From contig NZ_JAIEZN010000001.1 in NCBI RefSeq assembly GCF_020169335.1, positions 637,426-701,425 of the forward strand: a stretch of 64,000 nt of DNA, in the 5' to 3' direction. This DNA comes from Devosia aquimaris. Its GTDB lineage: Bacteria > Pseudomonadota > Alphaproteobacteria > Rhizobiales > Devosiaceae. The notes beneath the pieces were generated by a model. That model made no database searches. It saw only the letters and a program-made list of their open reading frames with translations, and had not been told where the DNA came from. Below are positions 18,281 through 26,352 of this stretch, piece by piece. Positions within the stretch are counted from its first letter, which is position 1. Every line of letters starts with the position of its first letter. The translations under genes were made by a program, and so were the position numbers.

Positions 18281-19080
18281 TGGACGCGCAAACAATTTCA
18301 GGGGAAGCGACCATGCACTCAACCGATGACCAGCCCATCCTGACAGTCCGGGGCCTCACGAAAAGCTACAACAAGCTCCACGTCATCAAGGGCGTCGATC
18401 TCGACCTGCATCGCGGCGAGGTATTGGCCATCATCGGCCCATCAGGCTCGGGCAAGTCCACGCTTATCCGCTGCCTCAACCTGCTCGAGATCCCGAGTGC
18501 CGGTGAGATCGTCTACAACGGACGCAGCGTGGAAAACCGCTTCCAGTCGCGCGGCGGCAATATCGGCTGTGGCGAACTGCGCCGGCATGTCGGCATGGTG
18601 TTCCAGCACTTCAACCTGTTCCCCCACAAGACGGTGATGCAGAATATCTGTGAGGGACCGATCGCCGTGCTCAAGGAACCGCGCGCCGAAGTCGAAGCGC
18701 GCGCCATGGAACTGCTTGGCAAGGTCGGCCTCCTGGACAAGCGCGATGCCTATCCCAACCACCTGTCCGGTGGCCAGAAGCAACGCGTTGCGATTGCCCG
18801 TGCCCTGGCCATGCGGCCTGACGTACTCTTGCTCGATGAGGTCACCAGCGCCCTTGATCCGGAACTGGTGGGCGAGGTGCTGCAGGTTATCCGCCTTCTG
18901 GCGCATGACGGCATGACCATGGCGATCGTCACCCATGAAATGGCCTTTGCTGCCGACGTCGCCGATCGCGTCGCTTTCATAGACGGGGGCGTCATCGCCG
19001 AGGTTGGAACGGCCGAAAACGTCATCCGCAATCCATCCAGCGACCGGTTGCGGGCCTTTCTCAGTCGCTTCAATGCGTGA
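18280..19080 (+). CDS. Polar amino acid ABC transporter ATP-binding protein
   Basis: GlnQ/HisP-type ATPase with Walker [11 protein letters not shown]-loop [16 protein letters not shown], signature [10 protein letters not shown] and Walker [13 protein letters not shown]. The ATG at 18280 shares one base with the permease stop (TGATG). A second ATG at 18313 has a better ribosome binding site (CAGGGGA) and would give a protein 11 residues shorter; both are possible. Completes the importer 16727-19080. Confidence 0.94.
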   Translation: MDAQTISGEATMHSTDDQPILTVRGLTKSYNKLHVIKGVDLDLHRGEVLAIIGPSGSGKSTLIRCLNLLEIPSAGEIVYNGRSVENRFQSRGGNIGCGELRRHVGMVFQHFNLFPHKTVMQNICEGPIAVLKEPRAEVEARAMELLGKVGLLDKRDAYPNHLSGGQKQRVAIARALAMRPDVLLLDEVTSALDPELVGEVLQVIRLLAHDGMTMAIVTHEMAFAADVADRVAFIDGGVIAEVGTAENVIRNPSSDRLRAFLSRFNA

Positions 19081-19092
19081 TCGGAGCGGGAC

Positions 19093-20163
19093 ATGAAGGT
19101 CCTCATCATTGGCGGGGGCCGCATCGGCCTGGCAGTTGCAGCGCTGTTGGCGGGAGCCGAGGGCCATGACTCTGAGGTCGCCGATGTGACGCAGGAGGCG
19201 TTGGACCAGGCCGCCCGGCGGGGGTTCAAGACTCGTCACCTGGACGCATCGCGTCGCAAGGATTGCGTCGAGGCGCTGGCTGGCTTTGACATTGTGGTCA
19301 ATGCCGCGCCCACCCGCCTCGCCGCCGGCATTGTCGCGGCAGCCATAGAGGCTGGCGTCCACTATGTGGATAGCGCCGAGGACACGGCTGCGGTCAGCGA
19401 GGTTGCGGCGACAGCAGGCCACGGCAAGGTCATTCTGCCGGGTTGCGGATTGTCCCCGGGGCTCGTTGCCAATCTGGCAGTCGAGCTGGTCGACGCGCTC
19501 GAGGGACCCATCGACATGGTGGTGCGCGTCGGCGGCCTGCCGGTGCATCCGTCCAACGCCTTCGGCTATGGTCTTTCCTGGGATGTTGACGGCCTCATCG
19601 CCGAGTACACCGATCCTTGCGAAGGCATCGTCGAAGGCAAGCGCGTCAGCACAGCGCCCCTGCAGGACTATGAGAGCTTTGTGCTCAATGGTCGTCCCTA
19701 TGAGGCCTTCAGCACGTCTGGTGGCATGGGCAGTCTCTGCGCGGCGCTGCAGCACAAGGTCCGCAATCTTAGTTTCCGCACCATCCGCTACCCCGGGCAC
19801 CTGACGCTGGCACGCTTCCTGTTCGAGGATCTCGGACTCAAGCGGCGACGCGACATGCTGCGCACCGTCCTCCGCTTTGGCCTGCCCGACGTGATTCAGG
19901 ATGTCGTGGTCATCTTCATCAGCGTCCGCGGCTTTCACCAGGGTGTGCCGGCGGAACGCTCCTTCGTCCGCAAGATCTACCACGAGCCGATGCGCAGCCC
20001 GTTCCCGGTGTCTGCACTCAGCCACACCTCGGCCGCGCATCTGTGCACCATGATCGACCTGATCCAGGCGGGCAAGATTGAGGCGGGCGGCGTCGCGCGC
20101 CACGAAGCGGTCAGCCTGGCGCTCATTCGCCAGAACCGGTTCATGACACCGCTCCTGAACTAG
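19093..20163 (+). CDS. Saccharopine dehydrogenase-like NAD(P)-dependent oxidoreductase
   Basis: 356 residues. N-terminal dinucleotide fold MKVLIIGGGRIGLAVAALLAGAEG with GxGxxG, then NAAPTRLAAGIVAAAIEAGVHYVDSAED and GCGLSPGLVANLAVEL, typical of the saccharopine dehydrogenase / lysine 6-dehydrogenase / carboxynorspermidine synthase group. The size is closest to lysine 6-dehydrogenase. It lies 12 bp after the ATPase gene as the last gene of the cluster. It could deaminate or reduce an amino dicarboxylate or lysine-like intermediate. The assignment to family is firm, the substrate is open. Confidence 0.88.
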   Translation: MKVLIIGGGRIGLAVAALLAGAEGHDSEVADVTQEALDQAARRGFKTRHLDASRRKDCVEALAGFDIVVNAAPTRLAAGIVAAAIEAGVHYVDSAEDTAAVSEVAATAGHGKVILPGCGLSPGLVANLAVELVDALEGPIDMVVRVGGLPVHPSNAFGYGLSWDVDGLIAEYTDPCEGIVEGKRVSTAPLQDYESFVLNGRPYEAFSTSGGMGSLCAALQHKVRNLSFRTIRYPGHLTLARFLFEDLGLKRRRDMLRTVLRFGLPDVIQDVVVIFISVRGFHQGVPAERSFVRKIYHEPMRSPFPVSALSHTSAAHLCTMIDLIQAGKIEAGGVARHEAVSLALIRQNRFMTPLLN

Positions 20164-20186
20164 CCTTGGCTTGCCGCCTGCCAAGG
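20164..20186 (+). terminator. Hairpin at the end of the catabolic cluster
   Basis: CCTTGGC and GCCAAGG form perfect 7-bp arms around a 9-base loop directly after the stop codon. No T-run follows, so termination would be partial or Rho-assisted. Confidence 0.4.
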
Positions 20187-20302
20187 GTTGGCAGCCGCGC
20201 GCCTTGCTGGTGTTTCGCGTCGAGCGGGTTGGACCGCGTTGCGGCGCTGCCCGGCACGGCATAGGCTCTGGCGCATCGGATCGAGCAATTGAGAGCGCAA
20301 CC

Positions 20303-21727
20303 ATGCCCCGCCCACCGACCGACGAGCGCTGGCCGGCCGCCAATGGCCTGGCCAGCATTGAAGAGGCCGTGGGGGCCTTCAGCCTGCTGCGCGAGTATTT
20401 CGAGGGTGCCATCGTCGTTGATGCGCAGACGCGCATCACCTGGATGGATGGGCGCTATCGTGAACTGCTCAAGCTCAGCCCCAGCTTCGACCCGATCGGC
20501 CTGCCCGTCGAAGACGTGATCCCGCATTCCCTGCTGCGGCGCGTGGTGGAGTCGGGGCGCCCCATCCTGCTCGACATTATGAACTTTGATGACCGCCAGT
20601 TCGTGGTCTGCCGGATTCCGCTCAAGGACGCCCAGGGCGCAGTCGATGGTGCCATTGGCTTTGTGTTCTACGACAATGTCGACTATCTCGCGCCGATCCT
20701 CGACAAGTTCGAATCCCTCCATCGCCAGTTGACCCGTGCTCAGGCGGCGCTGACGCGGGAGCGGCAGACGAAATATTCCCTGTCGAGCTTTGTCGGCCAA
20801 AGCGAGCCGGTCAGGGAACTCAAGGCCATGGTCCGCCGCTTCGCGCTGCGCGATGGCGCCGCGTTGATCCTGGGGGAGACCGGCACGGGCAAGGAACTGC
20901 TGGCCCACGCCATCCATCAGCAATCGGACCGCGCTGACGGCCCCTTCGTGGCGGTCAATATCGCTGCGGTGCCAGAAGCGCTCCTCGAGGCCGAGTTCTT
21001 CGGTGTGGCGCCCGGCGCCTTCACCGGGGCTGATCGCAAGCCGCGCAAGGGCAAGTTCGAGCTGGCCCATGGCGGCACGCTCTTTCTCGATGAAATCGGC
21101 GATATGCCGGCCGGCATCCAGGCCAAGTTCCTGCGCGTGCTGCAGGAAGGCGAGATCGAGGCACTGGGGTCCAATACGGTCAAGAAGGTGGATGTCCGCA
21201 TCATCGCGGCGACGTCGCAGGACCTTGAAGCCAAGATCGCCGACAAGAGCTTTCGCGCCGATCTCTATTATCGCATCGCCGTGCTGACCGTACATGTGCC
21301 ACCCTTGCGGGACCGCCGCGAGGATATGGCGATGCTCTGCGAGGTGTTGCTGGAGCAGACCATGCGCGCCGCCGATGAGCGTGGCTGGGTTATCACCCCC
21401 GAGGCAATTCGCCTGCTGCAGGCGCACGCATGGCCGGGCAATGTGCGCGAACTGCGCAATGTGCTCGAGCGCGCGGCCGCGCTGGCGCCCAGCGAGGTGC
21501 TCGACGCCGATGTCATCAATCGCGCCATGCCGCCCGGTTCGGTTCGCCACGGTGGAGCGCCCAGCCGCACTCAGGCGCTGGCCCACACCGTTGCCGACAC
21601 AGAGCGACAGGCCATCATCGATGCGCTGGCCGCAACCGGCGGGCAGAAATCGGCGGCGGCCCTGCGCCTGGGGGTGTCGCGCAGCCAGTTCTACGAGAAA
21701 CTCAAGCGCTACAATATCGAGCAGTGA
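20303..21727 (+). CDS. Sigma-54-dependent enhancer-binding activator (PAS-AAA-Fis), HbcR-like candidate
   Basis: 474 residues from ATG 20303. Domains in order: PAS-like sensor (about 20-130, REYFEGAIVVDAQTRITWMDGRYREL), a linker coiled coil (135-158), AAA+ domain with Walker A GETGTGKE (191-198), the sigma-54 contact loop GAFTGA (238-243) and Walker B LFLDE (260-264), and a C-terminal Fis-type helix-turn-helix (ATGGQKSAAALRLGVSRSQFYEKLKRYNI). All elements needed for sigma-54 activation are intact. It lies just before a 3-hydroxybutyrate dehydrogenase gene with a sigma-54-like promoter. In Pseudomonas aeruginosa the enhancer-binding protein PA2005 (HbcR) controls 3-hydroxybutyrate use with RpoN, so the same role is inferred here. 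Confidence 0.9.
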   Translation: MPRPPTDERWPAANGLASIEEAVGAFSLLREYFEGAIVVDAQTRITWMDGRYRELLKLSPSFDPIGLPVEDVIPHSLLRRVVESGRPILLDIMNFDDRQFVVCRIPLKDAQGAVDGAIGFVFYDNVDYLAPILDKFESLHRQLTRAQAALTRERQTKYSLSSFVGQSEPVRELKAMVRRFALRDGAALILGETGTGKELLAHAIHQQSDRADGPFVAVNIAAVPEALLEAEFFGVAPGAFTGADRKPRKGKFELAHGGTLFLDEIGDMPAGIQAKFLRVLQEGEIEALGSNTVKKVDVRIIAATSQDLEAKIADKSFRADLYYRIAVLTVHVPPLRDRREDMAMLCEVLLEQTMRAADERGWVITPEAIRLLQAHAWPGNVRELRNVLERAAALAPSEVLDADVINRAMPPGSVRHGGAPSRTQALAHTVADTERQAIIDALAATGGQKSAAALRLGVSRSQFYEKLKRYNIEQ

Positions 21728-21737
21728 CTGTCCGGGC

Positions 21738-21764
21738 GTCCGGATAGTGTTCGGATATCCGGAC
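21738..21764. promoter_or_regulatory. Inverted repeat GTCCGGATA-N9-TATCCGGAC, probable enhancer site
   Basis: Perfect 9-bp arms at 21738-21746 and 21756-21764, just after the activator gene and about 68 bp before the -24 element at 21819. Further TCCGG/CCGGAC copies lie at 21729-21735, 21772-21779 and in the palindrome GGTCCGGACC (21865-21874). A Fis-type activator dimer is the natural reader. Confidence 0.6.
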
Positions 21765-21816
21765 ACAGGAGCCGGACACGCTGTCGAAAAACCCCGCCAA
21801 ACCAGCGTTTTTGCAC

Positions 21817-21833
21817 TTGGCACGGAAGTTGAA
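21817..21833 (+). promoter_or_regulatory. Sigma-54-like promoter before the 3-hydroxybutyrate dehydrogenase/Liv operon
   Basis: TTGGCACGGAAGTTGAA matches the consensus TTGGCACG-N4-TTGCA with correct spacing and a perfect -24 block. The -12 dinucleotide is GA rather than GC, which weakens the match. It lies 52 bp before the ATG. Confidence 0.55.
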
Positions 21834-21884
21834 AGGGAAAGGGCAAAATCAAGCGGATCAAAAAGGTCCGGACCAGGGTGGGGT

Positions 21885-22664
21885 ATGAATAAAAAGCGCG
21901 TGGCATTGGTCACAGGCTCGACGACCGGCATCGGCCTGTCGATCGCCAGCAGATTTGCGGCGATGGGCTATGATGTGGCCATCAACAGCTTTGAGCCGGA
22001 GCAGACCGTCAGCGCGGCACTGCACGCGGTTGCCGCCAGCGGTGCGACAGTGCGGTATTTTCAGTCTGACCTGGCCGAAAGCGGCGGCGGTTTCGAGCTG
22101 GTGGGCGATGTGATTGCCGCCTTTGGTCAGCTCGATATTCTGGTCAACAATGCCGGCATCCAGAAGGTGGCGCCGATCGAGGAGTTTCCGCCGCAGGACT
22201 GGCACCGCATCGTCGCGATCAGCCTGGATTCAGCGTTTCATACCATCCGCGCCGCCCTGCCGGGCATGACCACCCGCGGCTGGGGCCGCATCATCAATAT
22301 TGCTTCCGCCCACGGGCTGCGCGCCTCGCCGTTCAAATCGGCCTATGTGGCCACAAAGCATGCCGTGGTGGGCCTGACCAAAACCGTGGCGCTGGAAACG
22401 GCCGAAAAGGGCGTCACTGTAAACGCTATCTGCCCAGGCTATGTCTGGACGCCATTGGTCGCAGCCCAGGTCGCCGATCAGGCCAGGGTCCATGGCATGA
22501 GCGAGGAACAGGTGATGCGCGACGTCCTGCTCGCACCCCAGCCGACCCGCCAGTTCGTGCAGCCGGAGGAGATTGCCGAAATGGCCGCCTATCTGTGTGG
22601 TGACCTAGCCCGCTCCATTACCGGGAGTGCGATCTCGATCGATGGGGGATGGACAGCCAAATGA
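21885..22664 (+). CDS. bdhA: 3-hydroxybutyrate dehydrogenase (SDR)
   Basis: 259 residues. SDR features: VTGSTTGIGLSIA cofactor loop, NNAG, catalytic serine in IINIASAHGL, YVATK catalytic Tyr/Lys, and the C-terminal GSAISIDGGWTAK. The stretches AFHTIRAALPGM, ASPFKSAYVATKHAVVGLTKTVALETAEKGVTVN and the closing DGGWTA are the signature of D-3-hydroxybutyrate dehydrogenase, which oxidises (R)-3-hydroxybutyrate to acetoacetate with NAD. It opens the operon with the Liv-type importer, which then probably carries 3-hydroxybutyrate or a related acid. Confidence 0.9.
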   Translation: MNKKRVALVTGSTTGIGLSIASRFAAMGYDVAINSFEPEQTVSAALHAVAASGATVRYFQSDLAESGGGFELVGDVIAAFGQLDILVNNAGIQKVAPIEEFPPQDWHRIVAISLDSAFHTIRAALPGMTTRGWGRIINIASAHGLRASPFKSAYVATKHAVVGLTKTVALETAEKGVTVNAICPGYVWTPLVAAQVADQARVHGMSEEQVMRDVLLAPQPTRQFVQPEEIAEMAAYLCGDLARSITGSAISIDGGWTAK

Positions 22665-23434
22665 CTGACACCGGCGCAAACCAGAGCGACGTCATCCTGT
22701 CGGCACGCGGCCTCACCAAGCGTTTTGCCGGCTTTGTGGCCGTCAACGGCGTCGACCTCGATATCCGGCGCGGCAGCATTCACGCGTTGATCGGGCCCAA
22801 TGGCGCGGGCAAGACGACGTGCTTCAATCTCCTGACCAAATTCCTGCAGCCCAGCGCAGGCACCATCACCCTGAACGGACACGACATCACCCGCCAGTCA
22901 GCCGCCGATATCGCGCGCCGCGGGCTGGTGCGATCATTCCAGATCTCGGCCGTGTTTCCGCAACTGACGGTGCTCGAGAACGTGCGTATCGCGCTGCAGC
23001 GCCGCCGCGGCGACAGCTTCGATTTCTGGCGCTCGCAAAAAGTGCTCTCCGCCTTTGATGACGAGGCCGCGGCGCGGGTCAACGAGGTCGGTCTGTCGCC
23101 GCACCTGCATGAGCCGGCTGGCGAACTGAGCTATGGGCGCAAGCGGGCGCTCGAGATCGCCACCACATTGGCGCTGGAGCCCGAAATGCTGCTGCTGGAC
23201 GAACCCATGGCCGGCATGGCGCAAGCCGATGTGGCGCTGATCTCGGCGCTGATCCGCAAGATTTCCGCCAATCGCACCATCCTGATGGTCGAGCATAATC
23301 TGTCGGTGGTGGCGGACCTTTCAGACCACATCACCGTTCTGGCGCGCGGGCAGGTGCTGGCCCAGGGCACCTATGACCAGGTGTCCAGCGACGAGCGCGT
23401 GGTTGAAGCCTATATCGGAGCCGGCCATGCGTGA
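22661..23434 (+). CDS. Branched-chain-type ABC transporter ATP-binding protein, LivG-like
   Basis: 257 residues from ATG 22661 (ATGA overlap with the dehydrogenase stop). Walker A GPNGAGKTT, LivG-specific long insertion with ARRGLVRSFQISAVFPQLTVLENV, signature LSYGRKRALEI and Walker B MLLLDEPMAGM. One of the two ATPases of the importer. Confidence 0.94.
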   Translation: MTDTGANQSDVILSARGLTKRFAGFVAVNGVDLDIRRGSIHALIGPNGAGKTTCFNLLTKFLQPSAGTITLNGHDITRQSAADIARRGLVRSFQISAVFPQLTVLENVRIALQRRRGDSFDFWRSQKVLSAFDDEAAARVNEVGLSPHLHEPAGELSYGRKRALEIATTLALEPEMLLLDEPMAGMAQADVALISALIRKISANRTILMVEHNLSVVADLSDHITVLARGQVLAQGTYDQVSSDERVVEAYIGAGHA

Positions 23435-24158
23435 GGCGATTTCCCCTGCCAACGGCGCCACCCCACTGCTCGCCGTGCGTGATCTCCAGGCCTGGTACGA
23501 TGAGAGCCATGTGCTGCATGGCATCAACTTCGATGTGCGCCCCGGCGAGGTGGTGACCTTGCTCGGTCGCAATGGCGCGGGCAAGACCACGACGCTGCGC
23601 GCCATTATGGGCATTGTCGGCAAGCGCAGCGGCTCGGTGCAGTTTGAAGGCAACGAACTGATCGGCCAGCAACCGCGCACCATTGCCAGGCAGGGCATCG
23701 CCTTCTGCCCCGAGGAGCGCGGCATCTTCTCCAGCCTCTCGGTGGATGAAAACCTGATGCTGCCACCCGAGGTCAAGCCGGGCGGGCTCACTCGCGAGAC
23801 GGTGCTCGAGATGTTCCCCAATCTGCGCGAGCGGCTGACCAGCCAGGGCACCAAGCTCTCCGGTGGCGAACAGCAGATGCTCGCCATTGGTCGCATCCTG
23901 CGCACCGGCGCCAAATTCCTGCTGCTTGACGAACCCACCGAGGGCCTCGCCCCGGTCATTGTCCAGCAGATCGGCCGCACGTTGATCCAACTGAAAAATC
24001 AGGGATTCACCATCGTTCTGGTGGAACAGAATTTCCGCTTCGCGGCCTCGGTTGCGGATCGGCACTACGTGGTCGAGCAGGGACGGGTGATCGACACCAT
24101 CCCCAACGCCGACCTCGATGCAAACATCGACAAGCTGCACGCCTATCTGGGCGTCTAG
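23427..24158 (+). CDS. Branched-chain-type ABC transporter ATP-binding protein, LivF-like
   Basis: 243 residues, ATG 23427, overlapping the LivG-like gene by 8 bp. Walker A GRNGAGKTTTLRAIMG, EERGIFSSLSVDENL, signature LSGGEQQMLAIGR and Walker B LLLDEPTEGLAP are classic LivF features. Pairs with the preceding ATPase. Confidence 0.95.
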   Translation: MREAISPANGATPLLAVRDLQAWYDESHVLHGINFDVRPGEVVTLLGRNGAGKTTTLRAIMGIVGKRSGSVQFEGNELIGQQPRTIARQGIAFCPEERGIFSSLSVDENLMLPPEVKPGGLTRETVLEMFPNLRERLTSQGTKLSGGEQQMLAIGRILRTGAKFLLLDEPTEGLAPVIVQQIGRTLIQLKNQGFTIVLVEQNFRFAASVADRHYVVEQGRVIDTIPNADLDANIDKLHAYLGV

Positions 24159-24198
24159 CACCAAGCCGCAAGGCACACCTCGGGAGGAGAACCGAACC

Positions 24199-25395
24199 AT
24201 GAAACTACCAAGTCTGATCCTGGCGACAGCCGCCAGTCTGCTGATGGCAGGCACCGCCATGGCAACCGATATCAAGATCGGTGTCCTCAATGATCGTTCC
24301 GGCGTCTATGCCGATCTGTCGGGCGAAGGTTCGGTGATTGCTGCGCGCATGGCCGTCGAGGATTTCGACGCGGCCACCAAAGGCATCAAAGTCGAGATCG
24401 TCTCGGCCGATCACCAGAACAAGCCCGACATTGCCTCCACCATTGCCCGCGAATGGTATGATCAGGACGGCGTCGACATGATCGCCGACGTGCCGACCTC
24501 TTCGGCGGCCTTCGCTGTCAATGACGTCACCCGCGACAAGAACAAGATCTTCATGGATTCGGGCGCCGGCTCGGCCGATCTGACCGGGTCCAAATGCTCG
24601 CCCAATACCGTGCACTGGACCTACGACACCTGGGCCCTGGCTCATGGCACGGGCAGCGCCATGGTGCAGGAGGGCTTCAAGAAATGGTTCTTCATTACCG
24701 CTGACTACGCCTTCGGGCAGGCGCTGGAGAAAGACACCTCGGCCGTGGTCACTGCCGCAGGCGGTGAAGTGGTCGGCGCAGTGCGCCATCCGTTCCCCGG
24801 CACCGATTTCTCCTCCTATCTGCTGCAGGCCCAGGCCTCCGGCGCCCAGGTGATCGGTCTGGCCAATGCCGGTGGCGACACCGTCAACACCATCAAGCAG
24901 GCCGCCGAGTTCGGCATTACCCAAGCTGGTCAGTCACTGGCCGGGCTGCTGATCTTCATCACCGACGTTCATGCGCTGGGGCTTGAGACGGCCCAGGGGC
25001 TGGTGCTGACCGAGGCCTTCTATTGGGACCTCAACGATGACACCCGCGCCTGGTCCAAGCGCTTCGCCGAGCAGAATGGCGGCAACATGCCCACCATGGT
25101 GCATGCCGGCGTCTATGCCAGCGTGATGCACTATCTCAAGGCCGTCGAGGCGACCGGCGGCAAGGAAACCGCAGCCCTGATGGACTGGATGAAGGCCAAC
25201 CCGAGCCAGGACCCGCTGTTTGGCGAAGGTACCATCCGCGCCGATGGCCGGCATGTCCACGACATGTACCTGTTCAAGGTCAAGTCGCCCGCTGAATCCA
25301 AGGGCCCCTGGGACTATTACAACCTGATGGCAACCATTCCCGCCGAGGACGCCTTCCGTCCGCTGGCCGAGGGCGGTTGCGATCTGGTCAAGTAA
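24199..25395 (+). CDS. Periplasmic binding protein, LivK-type (SBP family 6)
   Basis: 398 residues. Signal peptide MKLPSLILATAASLLMAGTAMA, then DIKIGVLNDRSGVYADLSGEGSVIAARMAVEDF, the usual opening of Leu/Ile/Val-like binding proteins. GGGAGGAG precedes the start. In this subfamily DRSGVYADLSG is common for organic acid, amide or urea-like ligands as well as amino acids. The neighbouring dehydrogenase points to a hydroxy acid ligand, but that is inference. Confidence 0.93.
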   Translation: MKLPSLILATAASLLMAGTAMATDIKIGVLNDRSGVYADLSGEGSVIAARMAVEDFDAATKGIKVEIVSADHQNKPDIASTIAREWYDQDGVDMIADVPTSSAAFAVNDVTRDKNKIFMDSGAGSADLTGSKCSPNTVHWTYDTWALAHGTGSAMVQEGFKKWFFITADYAFGQALEKDTSAVVTAAGGEVVGAVRHPFPGTDFSSYLLQAQASGAQVIGLANAGGDTVNTIKQAAEFGITQAGQSLAGLLIFITDVHALGLETAQGLVLTEAFYWDLNDDTRAWSKRFAEQNGGNMPTMVHAGVYASVMHYLKAVEATGGKETAALMDWMKANPSQDPLFGEGTIRADGRHVHDMYLFKVKSPAESKGPWDYYNLMATIPAEDAFRPLAEGGCDLVK

Positions 25396-25464
25396 TGCCA
25401 TCGGGCGTTCCGGTCCTGCCGGGGCGCCCAACTATCCAGGCCGAGAGAGAGACCGGGTTTTTCA

Positions 25465-26352
25465 ATGTTTGAGCTTTTGGGGATACCGCCACAGGCCCTG
25501 TTCGGCCAGCTGCTGCTGGGGCTGATCAACGGGTCGTTCTATGCGCTGCTGAGCCTGGGGCTCGCCGTCATCTTCGGGCTCCTCAACATCATCAATTTCA
25601 GCCATGGCGCTCAGTATATGATGGGGGCCTTCGTGGCCTGGATGCTGATGACCTATGCCGGCATCAACTACTGGTGGGCCCTGCTGATCGTGCCCATCGT
25701 CGTTGGCGCCACCGGGGTGGTCATCGAGCGGGTGATGATCGCGCGGCTTTACCACCTCGATCACCTCTATGGCCTGCTGCTGACCTTTGGCCTGGCGCTG
25801 ATCATCCAGGGCCTGTTCCGCAATCAATATGGCGTCTCCGGGCTGCCCTATTCCATCCCGACAGAACTTTCGGGCGGCACCAACCTGGGCTTCATGTTCC
25901 TGCCCAATTACCGCGCGTGGGTCGTGGTGGCGTCGGCCGTCGTCTGTTTCGGCACCTGGTTTGCCATCGAGAAGACCAAGCTGGGCGCCTATCTGCGGGC
26001 CGCCACCGAAAATCCCACGCTCGTGGGCGCCTTCGGGATCAATGTGCCCCGCATGATCACCCTGACCTATGGCTTCGGCGTCGCGCTGGCGGCACTGGCC
26101 GGCGTCCTCGCCGCGCCGATCTATTCGGTCAATCCCAACATGGGCGCCGACCTGATCATCGTGGTGTTTGCCGTGGTGGTCATCGGTGGCATGGGCTCGA
26201 TCCTGGGCGCCATTCTGACCGGCTTTGGCCTGGGCATCGTCGAAGGCCTGACCCGCGTCTTTTATCCTGAAGCCTCGTCAGTGGTGATCTTTGTCATCAT
26301 GGCCCTTGTACTGCTGGTCAAGCCGGCGGGTCTGTTCGGAAGGACTGCGTGA
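25465..26352 (+). CDS. Branched-chain-type ABC transporter permease, LivH-like
   Basis: 295 residues, eight or so membrane helices, opening LFGQLLLGLINGSFYALLSLGLAVIFGLLNIINFSHGAQYMMGAF, which is the LivH signature. It ends with LLVKPAGLFGRTA, also typical. Stop shares a base with the LivM-like ATG. Confidence 0.95.
   Translation: MFELLGIPPQALFGQLLLGLINGSFYALLSLGLAVIFGLLNIINFSHGAQYMMGAFVAWMLMTYAGINYWWALLIVPIVVGATGVVIERVMIARLYHLDHLYGLLLTFGLALIIQGLFRNQYGVSGLPYSIPTELSGGTNLGFMFLPNYRAWVVVASAVVCFGTWFAIEKTKLGAYLRAATENPTLVGAFGINVPRMITLTYGFGVALAALAGVLAAPIYSVNPNMGADLIIVVFAVVVIGGMGSILGAILTGFGLGIVEGLTRVFYPEASSVVIFVIMALVLLVKPAGLFGRTA

Noticed and set aside
20186..20210. GTTGGCAGCC...CTTGCT before the activator gene as a sigma-54 promoter
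   Set aside because: The GG and GC dinucleotides are 14 bp apart; sigma-54 needs 10.
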